Shown: in pieces, positions 46,556-56,388 of the stretch
Numbering within the stretch: the stretch's first letter is position 1
Layout: each line of letters opens with the position of its first letter
Source of the DNA: Mycobacteroides chelonae
Lineage (GTDB): Bacteria; Actinomycetota; Actinomycetes; Mycobacteriales; Mycobacteriaceae
NCBI RefSeq assembly: GCF_016767715.1
Contig: NZ_CP050145.1
Coordinates: 1,426,001-1,490,000 of the forward strand
Length of the DNA: 64,000 nucleotides
Direction of reading: 5' to 3'
Notes under the pieces: model-generated
Databases searched by the model: none
What the model saw: only the letters and a program-made list of their open reading frames with translations
Told to the model about the DNA's origin: nothing
Translations under genes and position numbers: made by a program

Positions 46556-46892
46556 CCGACGTTATGGCTGGTGAGCGGGGGACTCGCCGGGGGGGGTGCT
46601 GGTTGCTTGATACCCACCTGGGGGTTATCCTCGGTATCAGTCCCAGCAATTGCAGCTTCTGCGCACCTGCGCCGAGAACGAGGACGATCACAAATTCTCC
46701 TAGTTCTTTCCGATGCCTCCGTCGTCGCCGACAGGCGGCGATATTGGGCAAGGTCGATGGTCAGCTGCCATTTCTCAGGACCTCGCGTGGCCCTATCTGT
46801 GTGGGCCCGCAGCATGAACTTCGCGGCCAGCAACCTGACTGGCCGAAGTGAGACCCTCGCCCCATATTCGGCGGGGGAAGGAAAGGAAATCC
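46556..46892 (+). other. thrB-rho intergenic region and likely rho leader
   Basis: About 337 bases without a convincing gene. It has a run of eight G at 46589-46596, and two AAGG-type SD sequences (46878-46887) before the rho GTG. Long untranslated leaders with self-control are known for rho in many bacteria, which fits this gap. I could not fix a promoter: a TTGATA at 46607-46612 has no well-spaced -10. Confidence 0.5.
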
Positions 46893-48809
46893 GTGACCGA
46901 TACGGACCTCATCGCGACCGAAGCCGCCCCGGAAGCCCCCGAGGCGCCCGCCACAGCCTCCTCTGATCGCTCCAACAAGGAGCGTCGGAGTGATGGACTG
47001 GGTGCGCTGTCGACGATGGTGTTGCCGGAGTTGCGTGCATTGGCCAGCCAAGTTGGCGTCAAGGGCACCTCCGGAATGCGTAAGAGCGATCTGATCGCCG
47101 CCATTCGTGAGCATCAGGGTGCGCTTGGCGCGTCGAAGAACAACAACCAGTCCACCCAGGCCCAGCAGCCTCAGGCCTCAGCACCAGCTGAAGTGGCCCA
47201 GAAGGAACCGGCCCAGAACGAGCAGAACGAATCTGCTGGATCCGAGCCCACTCAGACCGCACTCGATCTGCCTGCCGAGGCGCCGAAGTCCGCTCCGGAA
47301 GCCGACTCCGGTGAGGGCAAGGACTCCGAGACGGCGGGCGCGCCTCGCGAGGGACGCGGTGAGCGGCGTCGCAACCAGAACCAGAACCAGAACGCCGAGG
47401 GCGAGCGCAAGCAGCAGAACGGCGGCCGGGGGAACTCGGAGAACTCCGAGAACTCTGGGCGTGAGGGTGGCTCGGGGGGCCAGAACTCGGACAACCAGAA
47501 CCAGGACAACAACCAGAACCAGGGCAACCGCGGTGATGACGGTGAGGGCCGGGGCCGTCGTGGTCGCCGTACCCGTGAACGCCGTCGTGGTCGCGATCGC
47601 AACACCAATGAGGGTGGCGAGACCGAGCTGCGCGAGGACGATGTCGTCCAGCCCGTGGCCGGCATTCTGGATGTGCTCGACAACTACGCGTTCGTCCGGA
47701 CGTCCGGATATCTGGCCGGGCCGAACGATGTGTACGTCTCGATGAACCTCGTCCGCAAGAACGGGCTGCGCCGCGGCGATGCCATCACCGGTGCCGTGCG
47801 GGTACCCCGCGACGCGGATGCCGGTAATCAGAACCAGCGCCAGAAATTCAACCCGCTGGTGCGCCTCGATTCCGTGAACGGTGGCCCGGTTGAGGACGCC
47901 AAGAAGCGTCCCGACTTCACCAAGTTGACGCCTTTGTACCCGAATCAGCGGCTGCGGCTGGAAACCACCACCGAGAAGCTGACGACTCGTGTGATCGACC
48001 TGATCATGCCCATCGGCAAGGGGCAGCGCGCGCTGATCGTGTCTCCGCCGAAGGCCGGTAAGACGACGATCATGCAGAACATCGCCAACGCGATCTCCGC
48101 CAACAACCCCGAGTGCCATCTGATGGTGGTGCTGGTCGACGAACGGCCCGAAGAGGTCACCGACATGCAGCGCTCGGTCAAGGGTGAGGTCATCGCCTCC
48201 ACCTTCGATCGCCCGCCGTCAGACCACACTCAGGCTGCCGAGCTCGCCATCGAGCGTGCCAAGCGTCTCGTGGAACAGGGCAAGGACGTCGTGGTCTTGC
48301 TCGACTCCATCACCCGCCTGGGACGTGCATACAACAACGCCTCGCCGGCGTCCGGCCGCATCCTGTCCGGTGGTGTCGACTCGACGGCGCTGTACCCGCC
48401 CAAGCGGTTCCTGGGCGCGGCGCGCAACATCGAGCACGGCGGCTCGTTGACCATCATCGCCACCGCGATGGTCGAGACCGGATCCACCGGCGACACGGTC
48501 ATCTTCGAGGAGTTCAAGGGCACCGGTAACGCCGAGCTCAAGCTCGACCGCAAGATCGCCGAACGCCGTGTGTTCCCCGCCGTCGACGTCAACCCGTCGG
48601 GTACTCGTAAGGACGAGTTGCTGATGAGCGGCGACGAGTTCGCGATCGTGCACAAGCTGCGCCGCGTGCTCTCCGGCTTGGATTCACATCAGGCCATCGA
48701 CCTGCTGATGAGCCAGCTGCGCAAGACCAAGACCAACTACGAATTCCTGGTCCAGGTCTCCAAGAACACTCCGGGCTCCAACGGCGCTGACGAGCCGCAG
48801 TACAGCTAG
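46893..48809 (+). CDS. rho: Transcription termination factor Rho with long low-complexity insert
   Basis: 638 residues from GTG 46893, preceded by AAGGAAAGG. An N-terminal Rho-N helix (LSTMVLPELRALASQVG, GMRKSDLIAAI), then an insert of about 150 residues; the core (residues ~157-242) is rich in Asn, Gln, Arg and Gly with NQNQNQN and RRGRRTRERRRGRD. Then come the RNA-binding domain (YAFVRTSGYLAGPNDVYVS) and the hexameric ATPase with Walker A SPPKAGKTT and the LDSITRLGRAYN loop. It unwinds RNA to end transcription. Such inserts are usual in actinobacterial Rho and add RNA binding. Confidence 0.96.
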   Translation: MTDTDLIATEAAPEAPEAPATASSDRSNKERRSDGLGALSTMVLPELRALASQVGVKGTSGMRKSDLIAAIREHQGALGASKNNNQSTQAQQPQASAPAEVAQKEPAQNEQNESAGSEPTQTALDLPAEAPKSAPEADSGEGKDSETAGAPREGRGERRRNQNQNQNAEGERKQQNGGRGNSENSENSGREGGSGGQNSDNQNQDNNQNQGNRGDDGEGRGRRGRRTRERRRGRDRNTNEGGETELREDDVVQPVAGILDVLDNYAFVRTSGYLAGPNDVYVSMNLVRKNGLRRGDAITGAVRVPRDADAGNQNQRQKFNPLVRLDSVNGGPVEDAKKRPDFTKLTPLYPNQRLRLETTTEKLTTRVIDLIMPIGKGQRALIVSPPKAGKTTIMQNIANAISANNPECHLMVVLVDERPEEVTDMQRSVKGEVIASTFDRPPSDHTQAAELAIERAKRLVEQGKDVVVLLDSITRLGRAYNNASPASGRILSGGVDSTALYPPKRFLGAARNIEHGGSLTIIATAMVETGSTGDTVIFEEFKGTGNAELKLDRKIAERRVFPAVDVNPSGTRKDELLMSGDEFAIVHKLRRVLSGLDSHQAIDLLMSQLRKTKTNYEFLVQVSKNTPGSNGADEPQYS

Positions 48810-48816
48810 AGCCTGA

Positions 48817-48847
48817 CGCGGTATCACCGGGTATCGGTGATACCGCG
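48817..48847 (+). terminator. Hairpin after rho without T-tract
   Basis: CGCGGTATCACC (48817-48828) pairs perfectly with GGTGATACCGCG (48836-48847) around a 7-base loop. No T-run follows, so it may end transcription of rho and of the convergent gene as a structured, bidirectional stop, or protect mRNA ends. Confidence 0.6.
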
Positions 48848-48869
48848 CAGGTTCATATGGCCGGGACCG

Positions 48870-49361
48870 CTAGCCGATCGACGCGAGCGGAATCCAGATA
48901 CCGAACAGCCAGAATCCCCAGGTCCGGAAACCGTCATCCCAGATCGGCTGTACCCGATATCCCCAGTAGTCGAAGGCCGCAGGGGGTGGGCCCCAACGAT
49001 CTGGAAGCGGTCCGCGCCATTCCGCGCGAGGTGGCGGGGCCCAGCCCCACGGTGGACGCTGGTCGTAATGCCACGGGTTGTCGCGCCATTCCCGGCGGTC
49101 ATCGCGCCATCTGCGGTCATCCCGCCAGTCCTGGTCGCGGTCGCGCCAATTGTCATTGCCGCGCCAGTTGCCGTTGTTCCGCCAACCGTCGTGGCCGCCC
49201 CAGTCATCGTCATCGTCGCCGTGTGGGCGGTTGGGATGATCCTGGATGTAACCGGGCTGTCCCGGAGGCTGCGCATACGCCGGAACGGCGCCCAGCCCAA
49301 GCGCTCCCATCGTCAACGTGCCAACGATGACACCCTGGCTCACAACACTTTTCAGATTCAC
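48870..49361 (-). CDS. Secreted Trp/Arg/Asp-repeat protein
   Basis: 163 residues from GTG 49361 with SD AGGAG eight bases before; a longer frame from 49433 lacks one. A signal peptide ends near VPAYA. The mature middle is an irregular repeat of W-R-D/N units (NWRGNDNWRDRDQDW, RRWRDDRREWRD) with an Asp run, followed by a Pro/Trp-rich tail ending in a hydrophobic WLFGIWIPLAS. I know such proteins from mycobacterial genomes but not their function. Charge and Trp content suggest surface or wall binding (guess). Confidence 0.75.
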   Translation of the reverse strand: MNLKSVVSQGVIVGTLTMGALGLGAVPAYAQPPGQPGYIQDHPNRPHGDDDDDWGGHDGWRNNGNWRGNDNWRDRDQDWRDDRRWRDDRREWRDNPWHYDQRPPWGWAPPPRAEWRGPLPDRWGPPPAAFDYWGYRVQPIWDDGFRTWGFWLFGIWIPLASIG

Positions 49362-49513
49362 GTGCGACTCCTGTCCGATTATCTCGGCGGTTCGCCCCGA
49401 CTCAACCGAAGTACCGATTTCCAACAGCTGCACCGCGTTGGTTATGCCGCGGCTGCCGTTGTGAATATCGACAGGATGTCAATGCCCGTTACATGCCCGA
49501 GGTCGGGCGAGTA

Positions 49514-49729
49514 TCAGGGCTGCGGAATGGACGGAATCTGCGGAATCGGCGGCGCCTGAGGGACGGGCGGTACACCGGTTCCCTGGGGGATCGGTGGGGC
49601 CTGGGGGATGGGCGGCGGTGCCGGGGGCGTGATGGGGTCGGCGTAGGCCAGCCCCGGTGCGCCGGCGAATGCGGCCAAACCCATCGCTGCCGCGGATGCG
49701 CTTGTGACGATCAATCTCTTGATGTTCAT
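49514..49729 (-). CDS. Small secreted proline-rich repeat protein
   Basis: 71 residues from ATG 49729 with GGAAGGAAA before it. A Sec signal (SAAAMGLAAFAGAPGLAYA) leaves about 40 residues made of PPIPQ and PPVPQ units (PQAPPIPQ occurs twice). Likely an extended exported peptide; no family identified. The N-terminus after cleavage (DPI) resembles that of the Cys/Pro-rich protein at 39165-39422, which may reflect a common export group. Confidence 0.68.
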   Translation of the reverse strand: MNIKRLIVTSASAAAMGLAAFAGAPGLAYADPITPPAPPPIPQAPPIPQGTGVPPVPQAPPIPQIPSIPQP

Positions 49730-49916
49730 GCGTTTCCTTCCCGAATCGGCTTTCCTTCCCCAACGTACGCCGGGTTCAGAAATCGGGAATAGTGCGCAGG
49801 TCGGCGCCGTTTAGGTTCTACGTAACTGAGCTGGCATAATGGCCTCTCAGCCTTTTGAAGGGTTCCGGTTCACGCCCACAAGCGACCCGGCGACCACAAC
49901 ACGCAGAGGAAAAGCA

Positions 49917-50141
49917 ATGAAATCGGGTATCCACCCCACCTACGTCGAGACCAACGTGGTCTGCGGCTGCGGCAACACCTTCACCACCCGCAGCACCAAG
50001 GACAGCGGCCACATCGTGGTCGAGGTCTGCTCGCAGTGCCACCCCTTCTACACCGGTAAGCAGAAGATCCTGGACAGCGGCGGTCGCGTCGCCCGGTTCG
50101 AGGCCCGGTACGGCAAGCGCAAGGCCGCAGCCGACAAATAG
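49917..50141 (+). CDS. rpmE: 50S ribosomal protein L31 (zinc form)
   Basis: 74 residues from ATG 49917. The four zinc ligands are in CGCGNTF and [10 protein letters not shown], so this is the C+ version used in zinc-replete cells; mycobacteria switch to a Cys-free paralogue under zinc limitation. A strong intrinsic terminator follows. Placement between rho and prfA is conserved (Rv1298). Confidence 0.95.
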   Translation: MKSGIHPTYVETNVVCGCGNTFTTRSTKDSGHIVVEVCSQCHPFYTGKQKILDSGGRVARFEARYGKRKAAADK

Positions 50142-50150
50142 CTTCCTTGC

Positions 50151-50194
50151 CGACGCCCGGATTTGCCTTTGTGCAGTCCGGGCGTCGGTTTTTT
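50151..50194 (+). terminator. Intrinsic terminator after rpmE
   Basis: CGACGCCCGGA (50151-50161) pairs with TCCGGGCGTCG (50177-50187), a 15-base loop, followed by TTTTTT at 50189-50194. This is a classical Rho-independent terminator, uncommon in mycobacteria, and separates rpmE from prfA. Confidence 0.9.
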
Positions 50195-50234
50195 GTATGA
50201 CCAAGCGCGGGTATGAACATTGGGAGGAGGGCGC

Positions 50235-51305
50235 ATGAGCGAGACGCCGCTGATCGAAGGAATGCTGGCCGAGCACGCTGAACTGGAGAAGCAACTGGCC
50301 GACCCAGCGCTGCACGCGGATCCTGGCGCGGCGCGCAAGGCCGGACGCCGGTTCGCGATGCTCTCGCCGATCGTCGCCACCCACCGCAAGCTGGTCTCCG
50401 CCCGCGATGATCTGGCCACCGCCCGTGAACTGTCGGCGGATGATCCCTCGTTCGCCGACGAGGTGACCGAGCTGGAATCGTCGATCGCCGAGCTGGAGAC
50501 ACAGCTTTCGGACATGCTCGCTCCCCGCGACCCCCATGACGGTGACGACATCCTCCTCGAAGTGAAATCTGGTGAGGGAGGCGAGGAATCGGCGCTGTTC
50601 GCTGCCGACCTGGCTCGGATGTACATCCGGTACGCCGAGCGGCACGGCTGGAAGGTCACCGTTCTCGACGAGACCGAATCCGACCTCGGCGGATACAAAG
50701 ACGCGACCTTGGCCATCGCCAGCAAGGGCGACACCGCCGACGGCGTCTGGTCGCGGCTCAAGTTCGAAGGCGGTGTGCACCGCGTCCAGCGTGTGCCTGT
50801 CACCGAATCCCAAGGGCGCGTGCACACCTCGGCAGCCGGAGTGCTGGTCTATCCGGAGCCGGAAGAGGTAGAAGAAATCCAGATCGACGAGTCGGACCTT
50901 CGGATCGACGTCTACCGCTCCTCGGGCAAGGGTGGCCAGGGCGTCAACACCACCGACTCGGCGGTCCGCATCACTCACCTGCCGACCGGGATCGTGGTGA
51001 CCTGCCAAAACGAGCGTTCTCAGCTGCAGAACAAGGCCCGCGCCATGCAGGTGCTGGCGGCGCGGCTGCAGGCGCTCGCCGAGGAGCAGGCGCAAGCCGA
51101 CGCCTCCGCCGGTCGGGCCAGCCAGATCCGCACGGTGGATCGCAGCGAGCGCATCCGCACCTACAACTTCCCGGAGAACCGCATCACCGATCACCGCGTG
51201 GGGTTCAAGGCGCACAACCTTGACCAGGTGCTCGACGGTGACCTCGATGCACTGTTCGACGCGCTGGCAGTGGCCGATCGGAAGGCACGCCTGCAGGAGG
51301 CGTGA
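50235..51305 (+). CDS. prfA: Peptide chain release factor 1
   Basis: 356 residues from ATG with GGGAGGAGG (50222-50230). The catalytic GGQ is in [10 protein letters not shown], and the stop-codon-reading PxT tripeptide is PVT in [14 protein letters not shown]. It ends translation at UAA and UAG. The stop overlaps the prmC start (GTGA); PrmC methylates the GGQ glutamine, so the pair is functionally and translationally joined. Confidence 0.96.
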   Translation: MSETPLIEGMLAEHAELEKQLADPALHADPGAARKAGRRFAMLSPIVATHRKLVSARDDLATARELSADDPSFADEVTELESSIAELETQLSDMLAPRDPHDGDDILLEVKSGEGGEESALFAADLARMYIRYAERHGWKVTVLDETESDLGGYKDATLAIASKGDTADGVWSRLKFEGGVHRVQRVPVTESQGRVHTSAAGVLVYPEPEEVEEIQIDESDLRIDVYRSSGKGGQGVNTTDSAVRITHLPTGIVVTCQNERSQLQNKARAMQVLAARLQALAEEQAQADASAGRASQIRTVDRSERIRTYNFPENRITDHRVGFKAHNLDQVLDGDLDALFDALAVADRKARLQEA

Positions 51306-52153
51306 ACGAGATGAGCGCGTTGCGTCAGCTGATCGCCGAGGCGGTCGAATCGCTCTCTGGGGCAGGAGTTTCCAGTCCGCAGGTAGACGCCGAAGAGCTC
51401 GCAGCCCATCTGCTTGGAGTCTCGCGATCCCGATTGCGCTTCGCTGAGATCGCCCCTGGTTTCTCCGAGAGTTACCGCGACCTGGTGGCGGCACGCGTGC
51501 AGCGGATTCCCTTGCAACACTTGACCGGAAACGCCGCATTTGGCCCCGTCGAGGTGTCGGTGGGCCCGGGCGTGTTCATCCCGCGTCCGGAGACGGAATC
51601 TCTGTATGCCTGGGCAACAGGGAAATTGATGCCGCACGCCACGGTTGTCGAGCTGTGTGCCGGGTCTGCGGCGCTGGCGATCGCCCTGTCGCATGACGAG
51701 CCCGCCGCACGCATCCTCGCGATCGAACTCGACGATCAGGCACTGGTCTACACGCGGCGTAACACCGCTGGAACTCCGGTCGAGGTGATCCAGGCCGATG
51801 TGACCTCACCCGCGCTGTTGAGGGAGCTCGATGGAACGGTCGATCTGATCGTCGCCAACCCGCCCTACATCCCCGAAGACGCCGAATTGGAGCCGGAAGT
51901 GGCGCAGCATGATCCGCCGTTGGCGCTTTTTGCGGGGTTCGACGGGCTTACCGTCATCGCGCCAATCGTGACCGCCGCAGGCCGGCTCCTTGCCCCCGGA
52001 GGCCACATCGGTGTTGAGCATGACGACACCAACGGTGAGGGAACACGTGAGTTGTTCACGGCCAGTGGACTGTTCGATGAGGTTGTGCAGCGGCACGACC
52101 TGGCAGGCCGTCCGAGATTTGTCACCGCACGCCGCAAATCTCCGGCGTCATAG
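51302..52153 (+). CDS. prmC: Release factor glutamine methyltransferase
   Basis: 283 residues from GTG. The N-terminal release-factor-binding helices are followed by the SAM site [13 protein letters not shown] and the catalytic VANPPYIP (NPPY). It methylates the Gln of the GGQ motif in RF1/RF2. Also called HemK. It overlaps prfA by four bases. Confidence 0.93.
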   Translation: MNEMSALRQLIAEAVESLSGAGVSSPQVDAEELAAHLLGVSRSRLRFAEIAPGFSESYRDLVAARVQRIPLQHLTGNAAFGPVEVSVGPGVFIPRPETESLYAWATGKLMPHATVVELCAGSAALAIALSHDEPAARILAIELDDQALVYTRRNTAGTPVEVIQADVTSPALLRELDGTVDLIVANPPYIPEDAELEPEVAQHDPPLALFAGFDGLTVIAPIVTAAGRLLAPGGHIGVEHDDTNGEGTRELFTASGLFDEVVQRHDLAGRPRFVTARRKSPAS

Positions 52154-52162
52154 ACTGGGGTC

Positions 52163-52834
52163 GTGACCGCCGTCTACGAATGCCAGGACGCTGCGACCCG
52201 CCAGGAGGGGGTCGACGCGGCGGTGAGCGCGCTCAAGGCGGGTGAGTTGGTGGTGATGCCCACCGATACCGTCTACGGATTAGGTTGTGACGCATTCGAT
52301 TCCAATGCGGTTTCGGCGCTGTTGGCCGCCAAGGGGCGAGGCCGGGATATGCCCGTCGGCGTGCTTGTCGGGTCCTGGCACACCGTCGACGGGCTCGTCT
52401 TCGCCGTTCCGTCGGCGGCCCGCGAACTCATCGAGGCGTTCTGGCCGGGGCCGCTGAGCATCATCGTGAAGCATGCGCCGTCGTTGTCCTGGGATCTCGG
52501 GGACGCGCAGGGAAGCGTCATGCTGCGGATGCCGCTGCACCCGGTGGCCATCGATCTCTTGCGCGCTGTCGGTCCGATGGCGGTCTCCAGTGCCAACGTT
52601 TCGGGGCAGCCGGCGGCACTCACCGCCGGTGAAGCACGCGATCAACTGGGGGACAAGGTTGCCGTGTATCTGGACGGCGGCACCGCGGAATTGGGGGCAG
52701 CGTCGACCATCGTCGATCTCACCGGGCCGGTACCGCTGGTCGTGCGGGAGGGGCCGATCACCCGGGAACAGATCGTCGATGTGATTGGTGGCGATGTCGG
52801 TCCCGGCGAGTCGGCGGAACCCACAGAATCTTGA
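52163..52834 (+). CDS. L-threonylcarbamoyladenylate synthase (YrdC/Sua5 domain)
   Basis: 223 residues from GTG. PTDTVYGLGCDA and KGRGRDMPVGVLV are the YrdC substrate-binding motifs, and the SSANVSGQPA block is typical. It makes threonylcarbamoyl-AMP for the tRNA t6A37 modification. It is the single-domain form without the Sua5 extension. Nine bases after prmC; matches Rv1301 in order. Confidence 0.92.
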   Translation: MTAVYECQDAATRQEGVDAAVSALKAGELVVMPTDTVYGLGCDAFDSNAVSALLAAKGRGRDMPVGVLVGSWHTVDGLVFAVPSAARELIEAFWPGPLSIIVKHAPSLSWDLGDAQGSVMLRMPLHPVAIDLLRAVGPMAVSSANVSGQPAALTAGEARDQLGDKVAVYLDGGTAELGAASTIVDLTGPVPLVVREGPITREQIVDVIGGDVGPGESAEPTES

Positions 52835-52849
52835 AGTACGGTCGGATGC

Positions 52850-54076
52850 GTGAGTGAGCTGCTGGCCCTTGCCGATCGCGGTGCGGGTGTCCCTCTGCGT
52901 GAGCTTGCCCTGGTTGGGCTGACCGCGGCCATCACGACGTTCTTCTGCACCGGTGGTGTACGGATGTTCGCGACCCGGGTGGGGGCGGTGGCTTACCCGC
53001 GCGAACGCGACGTGCACCTGCAGCCGACCCCCCGGATGGGCGGCCTCGGGATGTATCTCGGTGTTTGTGCCGCCATCTTCCTGGCCTCGCAACTGCCCGC
53101 CCTGACAAGGGGATTCGTCTATTCCTCGGGAATGCCCGCCGTGGTCGTCGCGGGAGGCATCATCATGGTCGTCGGTCTCATCGACGACAAGTGGGGCCTG
53201 GACGCGCTCACCAAATTCGCGGGCCAAGTCACGGCCGCCAGCGTGCTGGTCACCATGGGGGTGGCCTGGAGCATGATCTACATCCCGTTCGGTGGGGTGG
53301 GAACGATCGTGCTGGATCAGATGTCGTCCATCCTGGTGACGCTCGCCTTGACGGTGTCGATCGTCAACGCCATGAACTTCGTGGACGGTCTCGATGGTCT
53401 GGCCGCAGGTCTGGGACTCATCACCGCGGCGGCCATCTGCATCTTCTCGATCGGGCTGCTGCGCAGCCACGGCGGTGATGTCCTGTACTACCCGCCCGCC
53501 GTCATTTCGGTAGTGCTGGCCGGGGCGTGCCTGGGATTCCTGCCACACAACTTCCATCGGGCCCGCATTTTCATGGGGGACTCGGGGTCGATGCTGATCG
53601 GCCTCATGCTGGCCGCGGCATCGACCACGGCCGCGGGCCCCATCTCGCAGAGCTCGTACGGGGCCAAAGACATGTTCGTCCTGTTGTCGCCGTTCCTACT
53701 GGTGATCGCGGTGATGCTGGTGCCCGCCCTGGATGCGTTGTTGGCGATCATCCGGCGCACCCGCGCGGGCCGCAGCCCCTTCAGCCCGGACAAGATGCAT
53801 CTGCATCACCGGCTGTTGCAGATCGGGCATTCCCATCGCAAGGCGGTGCTGATCATCTATCTGTGGGTGGCCATCATCGCGTTCGGTGCCGCCAGCACCA
53901 TCTTCTTCGAGCCTCGGTATGCCGGTGCGGTGGTGTTGGGCGCGATCGGTATCGCCATCGTGGCGACGGTCGTGCCCTTGCTGCGCGGCGAAGAACCCGA
54001 TCGGCTCTCGGGCGCCCAATTGGACGGGAGTTCGACGACGGTTCCGGCCGAACCGGTCGTGTACGACGAAAAGTAG
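52850..54076 (+). CDS. wecA: Decaprenyl-phosphate GlcNAc-1-phosphate transferase
   Basis: 408 residues from GTG, about 11 membrane helices. Catalytic motifs: GLIDDKWG, VNAMNFVDGLDG, FMGDSGSM and DKMHLHHRL. It transfers GlcNAc-1-P to decaprenyl phosphate, the first step of the arabinogalactan linker in mycobacteria. Also called rfe (Rv1302). It sits right before the ATP synthase operon but is separated by a 249-base leader. Confidence 0.95.
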   Translation: MSELLALADRGAGVPLRELALVGLTAAITTFFCTGGVRMFATRVGAVAYPRERDVHLQPTPRMGGLGMYLGVCAAIFLASQLPALTRGFVYSSGMPAVVVAGGIIMVVGLIDDKWGLDALTKFAGQVTAASVLVTMGVAWSMIYIPFGGVGTIVLDQMSSILVTLALTVSIVNAMNFVDGLDGLAAGLGLITAAAICIFSIGLLRSHGGDVLYYPPAVISVVLAGACLGFLPHNFHRARIFMGDSGSMLIGLMLAAASTTAAGPISQSSYGAKDMFVLLSPFLLVIAVMLVPALDALLAIIRRTRAGRSPFSPDKMHLHHRLLQIGHSHRKAVLIIYLWVAIIAFGAASTIFFEPRYAGAVVLGAIGIAIVATVVPLLRGEEPDRLSGAQLDGSSTTVPAEPVVYDEK

Positions 54077-54325
54077 TAGGGGTGCATTAACCCCCTCTAC
54101 CATGTGATACGGTTCTGCCATACCCGAAAACTCACGGGTGCCGGCCACGCCGGATCGGTGGAATTTTTGGAAAGTCTGTCTAGACAATCCAGGGGTTCGC
54201 CGGACCGATCAACTGACCGACAGGGAGCTGCCCTTTGAGGTGAGTTCAGCGAGCCCGCAGACCTCCTATAAGGTCTGGAACCGACGAATGCAGTTTTTGT
54301 TCCGCCACCCCGACAAAGATGTGAG
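54077..54325 (+). promoter_or_regulatory. ATP synthase operon promoter/leader region
   Basis: A 249-base gap with no convincing gene. It holds a 10-base perfect palindrome TGTCTAGACA (54177-54186) and AT-richer segments around 54085-54120 and 54160-54180 suited to a promoter. This should drive the atpI-to-atpC operon. No -35/-10 pair could be fixed with confidence. Confidence 0.5.
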
Positions 54326-54763
54326 GTGACACCCCAGGTGACAACGCCCGACGCCCCGCTGGTCCTTCCGGCATTGGCGTTTCGCCCGTTGCGTCTGGCG
54401 GTTCTGTGTGGCGTGCTCGGTGCCCTGGCTCTCCTGGCCTCCGCCCTGCTCGGGCATTGGCAGTTCGGCATTTTCTTCGTTACTGGGCTTGGCCTCGGAC
54501 TGGTGAACGCTCTCCTCGTTCGCCAGTCTGCGGAAGTCATTACTGCGCAAGACAATCCAAGCAAGCAAAAGATGGCCATCAATTCCGCAGCGCGGTTGAT
54601 GATCATCACCGTCCTCGCCCTGGTGATCGCCTTCGTGTTCCGCCCCGCAGGTCTTGGGGTGTTCTTCGGAGTCGCGTTATTCCAGGTGCTGCTGGTGTTG
54701 ACCACCGCTGTGCCGGTGTGGAAAGGGATCCGTTCAGTGAATCAGCCGCAGGCGGAGGTATAA
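54326..54763 (+). CDS. AtpI-like membrane protein of the atp operon
   Basis: 145 residues from GTG 54326 (a GTG at 54338 is also in frame). Four hydrophobic segments with [21 protein letters not shown] and the typical [13 protein letters not shown] loop; matches Rv1303 by position and size. AtpI-type proteins help assemble or insert the c-ring. It ends 7 bases before atpB. Confidence 0.82.
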   Translation: MTPQVTTPDAPLVLPALAFRPLRLAVLCGVLGALALLASALLGHWQFGIFFVTGLGLGLVNALLVRQSAEVITAQDNPSKQKMAINSAARLMIITVLALVIAFVFRPAGLGVFFGVALFQVLLVLTTAVPVWKGIRSVNQPQAEV

Positions 54764-54770
54764 GCCCAGC

Positions 54771-55529
54771 ATGATTACGACATTCCAGGCAGAAGCCGCC
54801 ATCGAAGTTGGCCATCACAAGCACGCACACTGGGGTTTTCTCGGTGAGGTCAACGTGGACACCATCGTTGCCACCTCGCTGGCCGCAGTAGTGGTGATCG
54901 CGCTGGCACTGTTCCTGCGGGCCAAGGTCACCTCGACCGGTGTGCCGAACGGGGTGCAGCTGTTTTTCGAGGCGGTGACCGTTCAGTTCCGCAATCAGGT
55001 CGAGTCGGCCATCGGCATGAGGATCGCGCCGTTCGTGCTGCCGCTGGCGGTGACGATCTTCGTCTTCATCCTCGTGTCCAACTGGATCTCGGTGCTGCCC
55101 GTGCAGTACACGGACGAGAACGGTAAGACGGCCGAACTGCTGGCACCGCCGGCCTCGGATATCAACTACGTGCTGGCCTTGGCGCTGTTCGTCTTCGTCT
55201 GCTACCACATCGCGGGCTTTGCACGCCGCGGCCTCATCGGCCACCCGATCAAGCTGCTCAAGGGTCACACCTGGGTTACGGCGTTCATCAACCCGATCGA
55301 GGAACTGGCCAAGCCGATCTCGCTGTCGCTACGACTCTTCGGCAACATGTTCGCCGGCGGCATCATGGTCGCGCTGATCGCGATGTTCCCGGCATGGATC
55401 ATGTGGGCGCCCAACGCCATCTGGAAATCGTTCGACCTGTTCGTCGGCCTGATCCAGGCTTTCATCTTCGCGCTGCTGACTGTCCTGTACTTCAGCCAGT
55501 CGATGGAACTGGACGACGAGCACCACTAA
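54771..55529 (+). CDS. atpB: ATP synthase subunit a
   Basis: 252 residues, about five to six membrane helices. The stator half-channel arginine lies in [10 protein letters not shown] near the C-terminal half, and WISVLPVQY and NPIEELAKP are conserved. With the c-ring it forms the proton path of the Fo motor. It is the first structural gene of the operon. Confidence 0.96.
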   Translation: MITTFQAEAAIEVGHHKHAHWGFLGEVNVDTIVATSLAAVVVIALALFLRAKVTSTGVPNGVQLFFEAVTVQFRNQVESAIGMRIAPFVLPLAVTIFVFILVSNWISVLPVQYTDENGKTAELLAPPASDINYVLALALFVFVCYHIAGFARRGLIGHPIKLLKGHTWVTAFINPIEELAKPISLSLRLFGNMFAGGIMVALIAMFPAWIMWAPNAIWKSFDLFVGLIQAFIFALLTVLYFSQSMELDDEHH

Positions 55530-55561
55530 TTACACAGACCACATTGAATAGACCCTGGTAG

Positions 55562-56382
<821 letters not shown>

Positions 56383-56388
56383 ACAAAG

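Noticed and set aside
46589..46596. G8 run as a phase-variation tract
   Set aside because: It lies outside any coding sequence and no promoter spacing effect could be shown.
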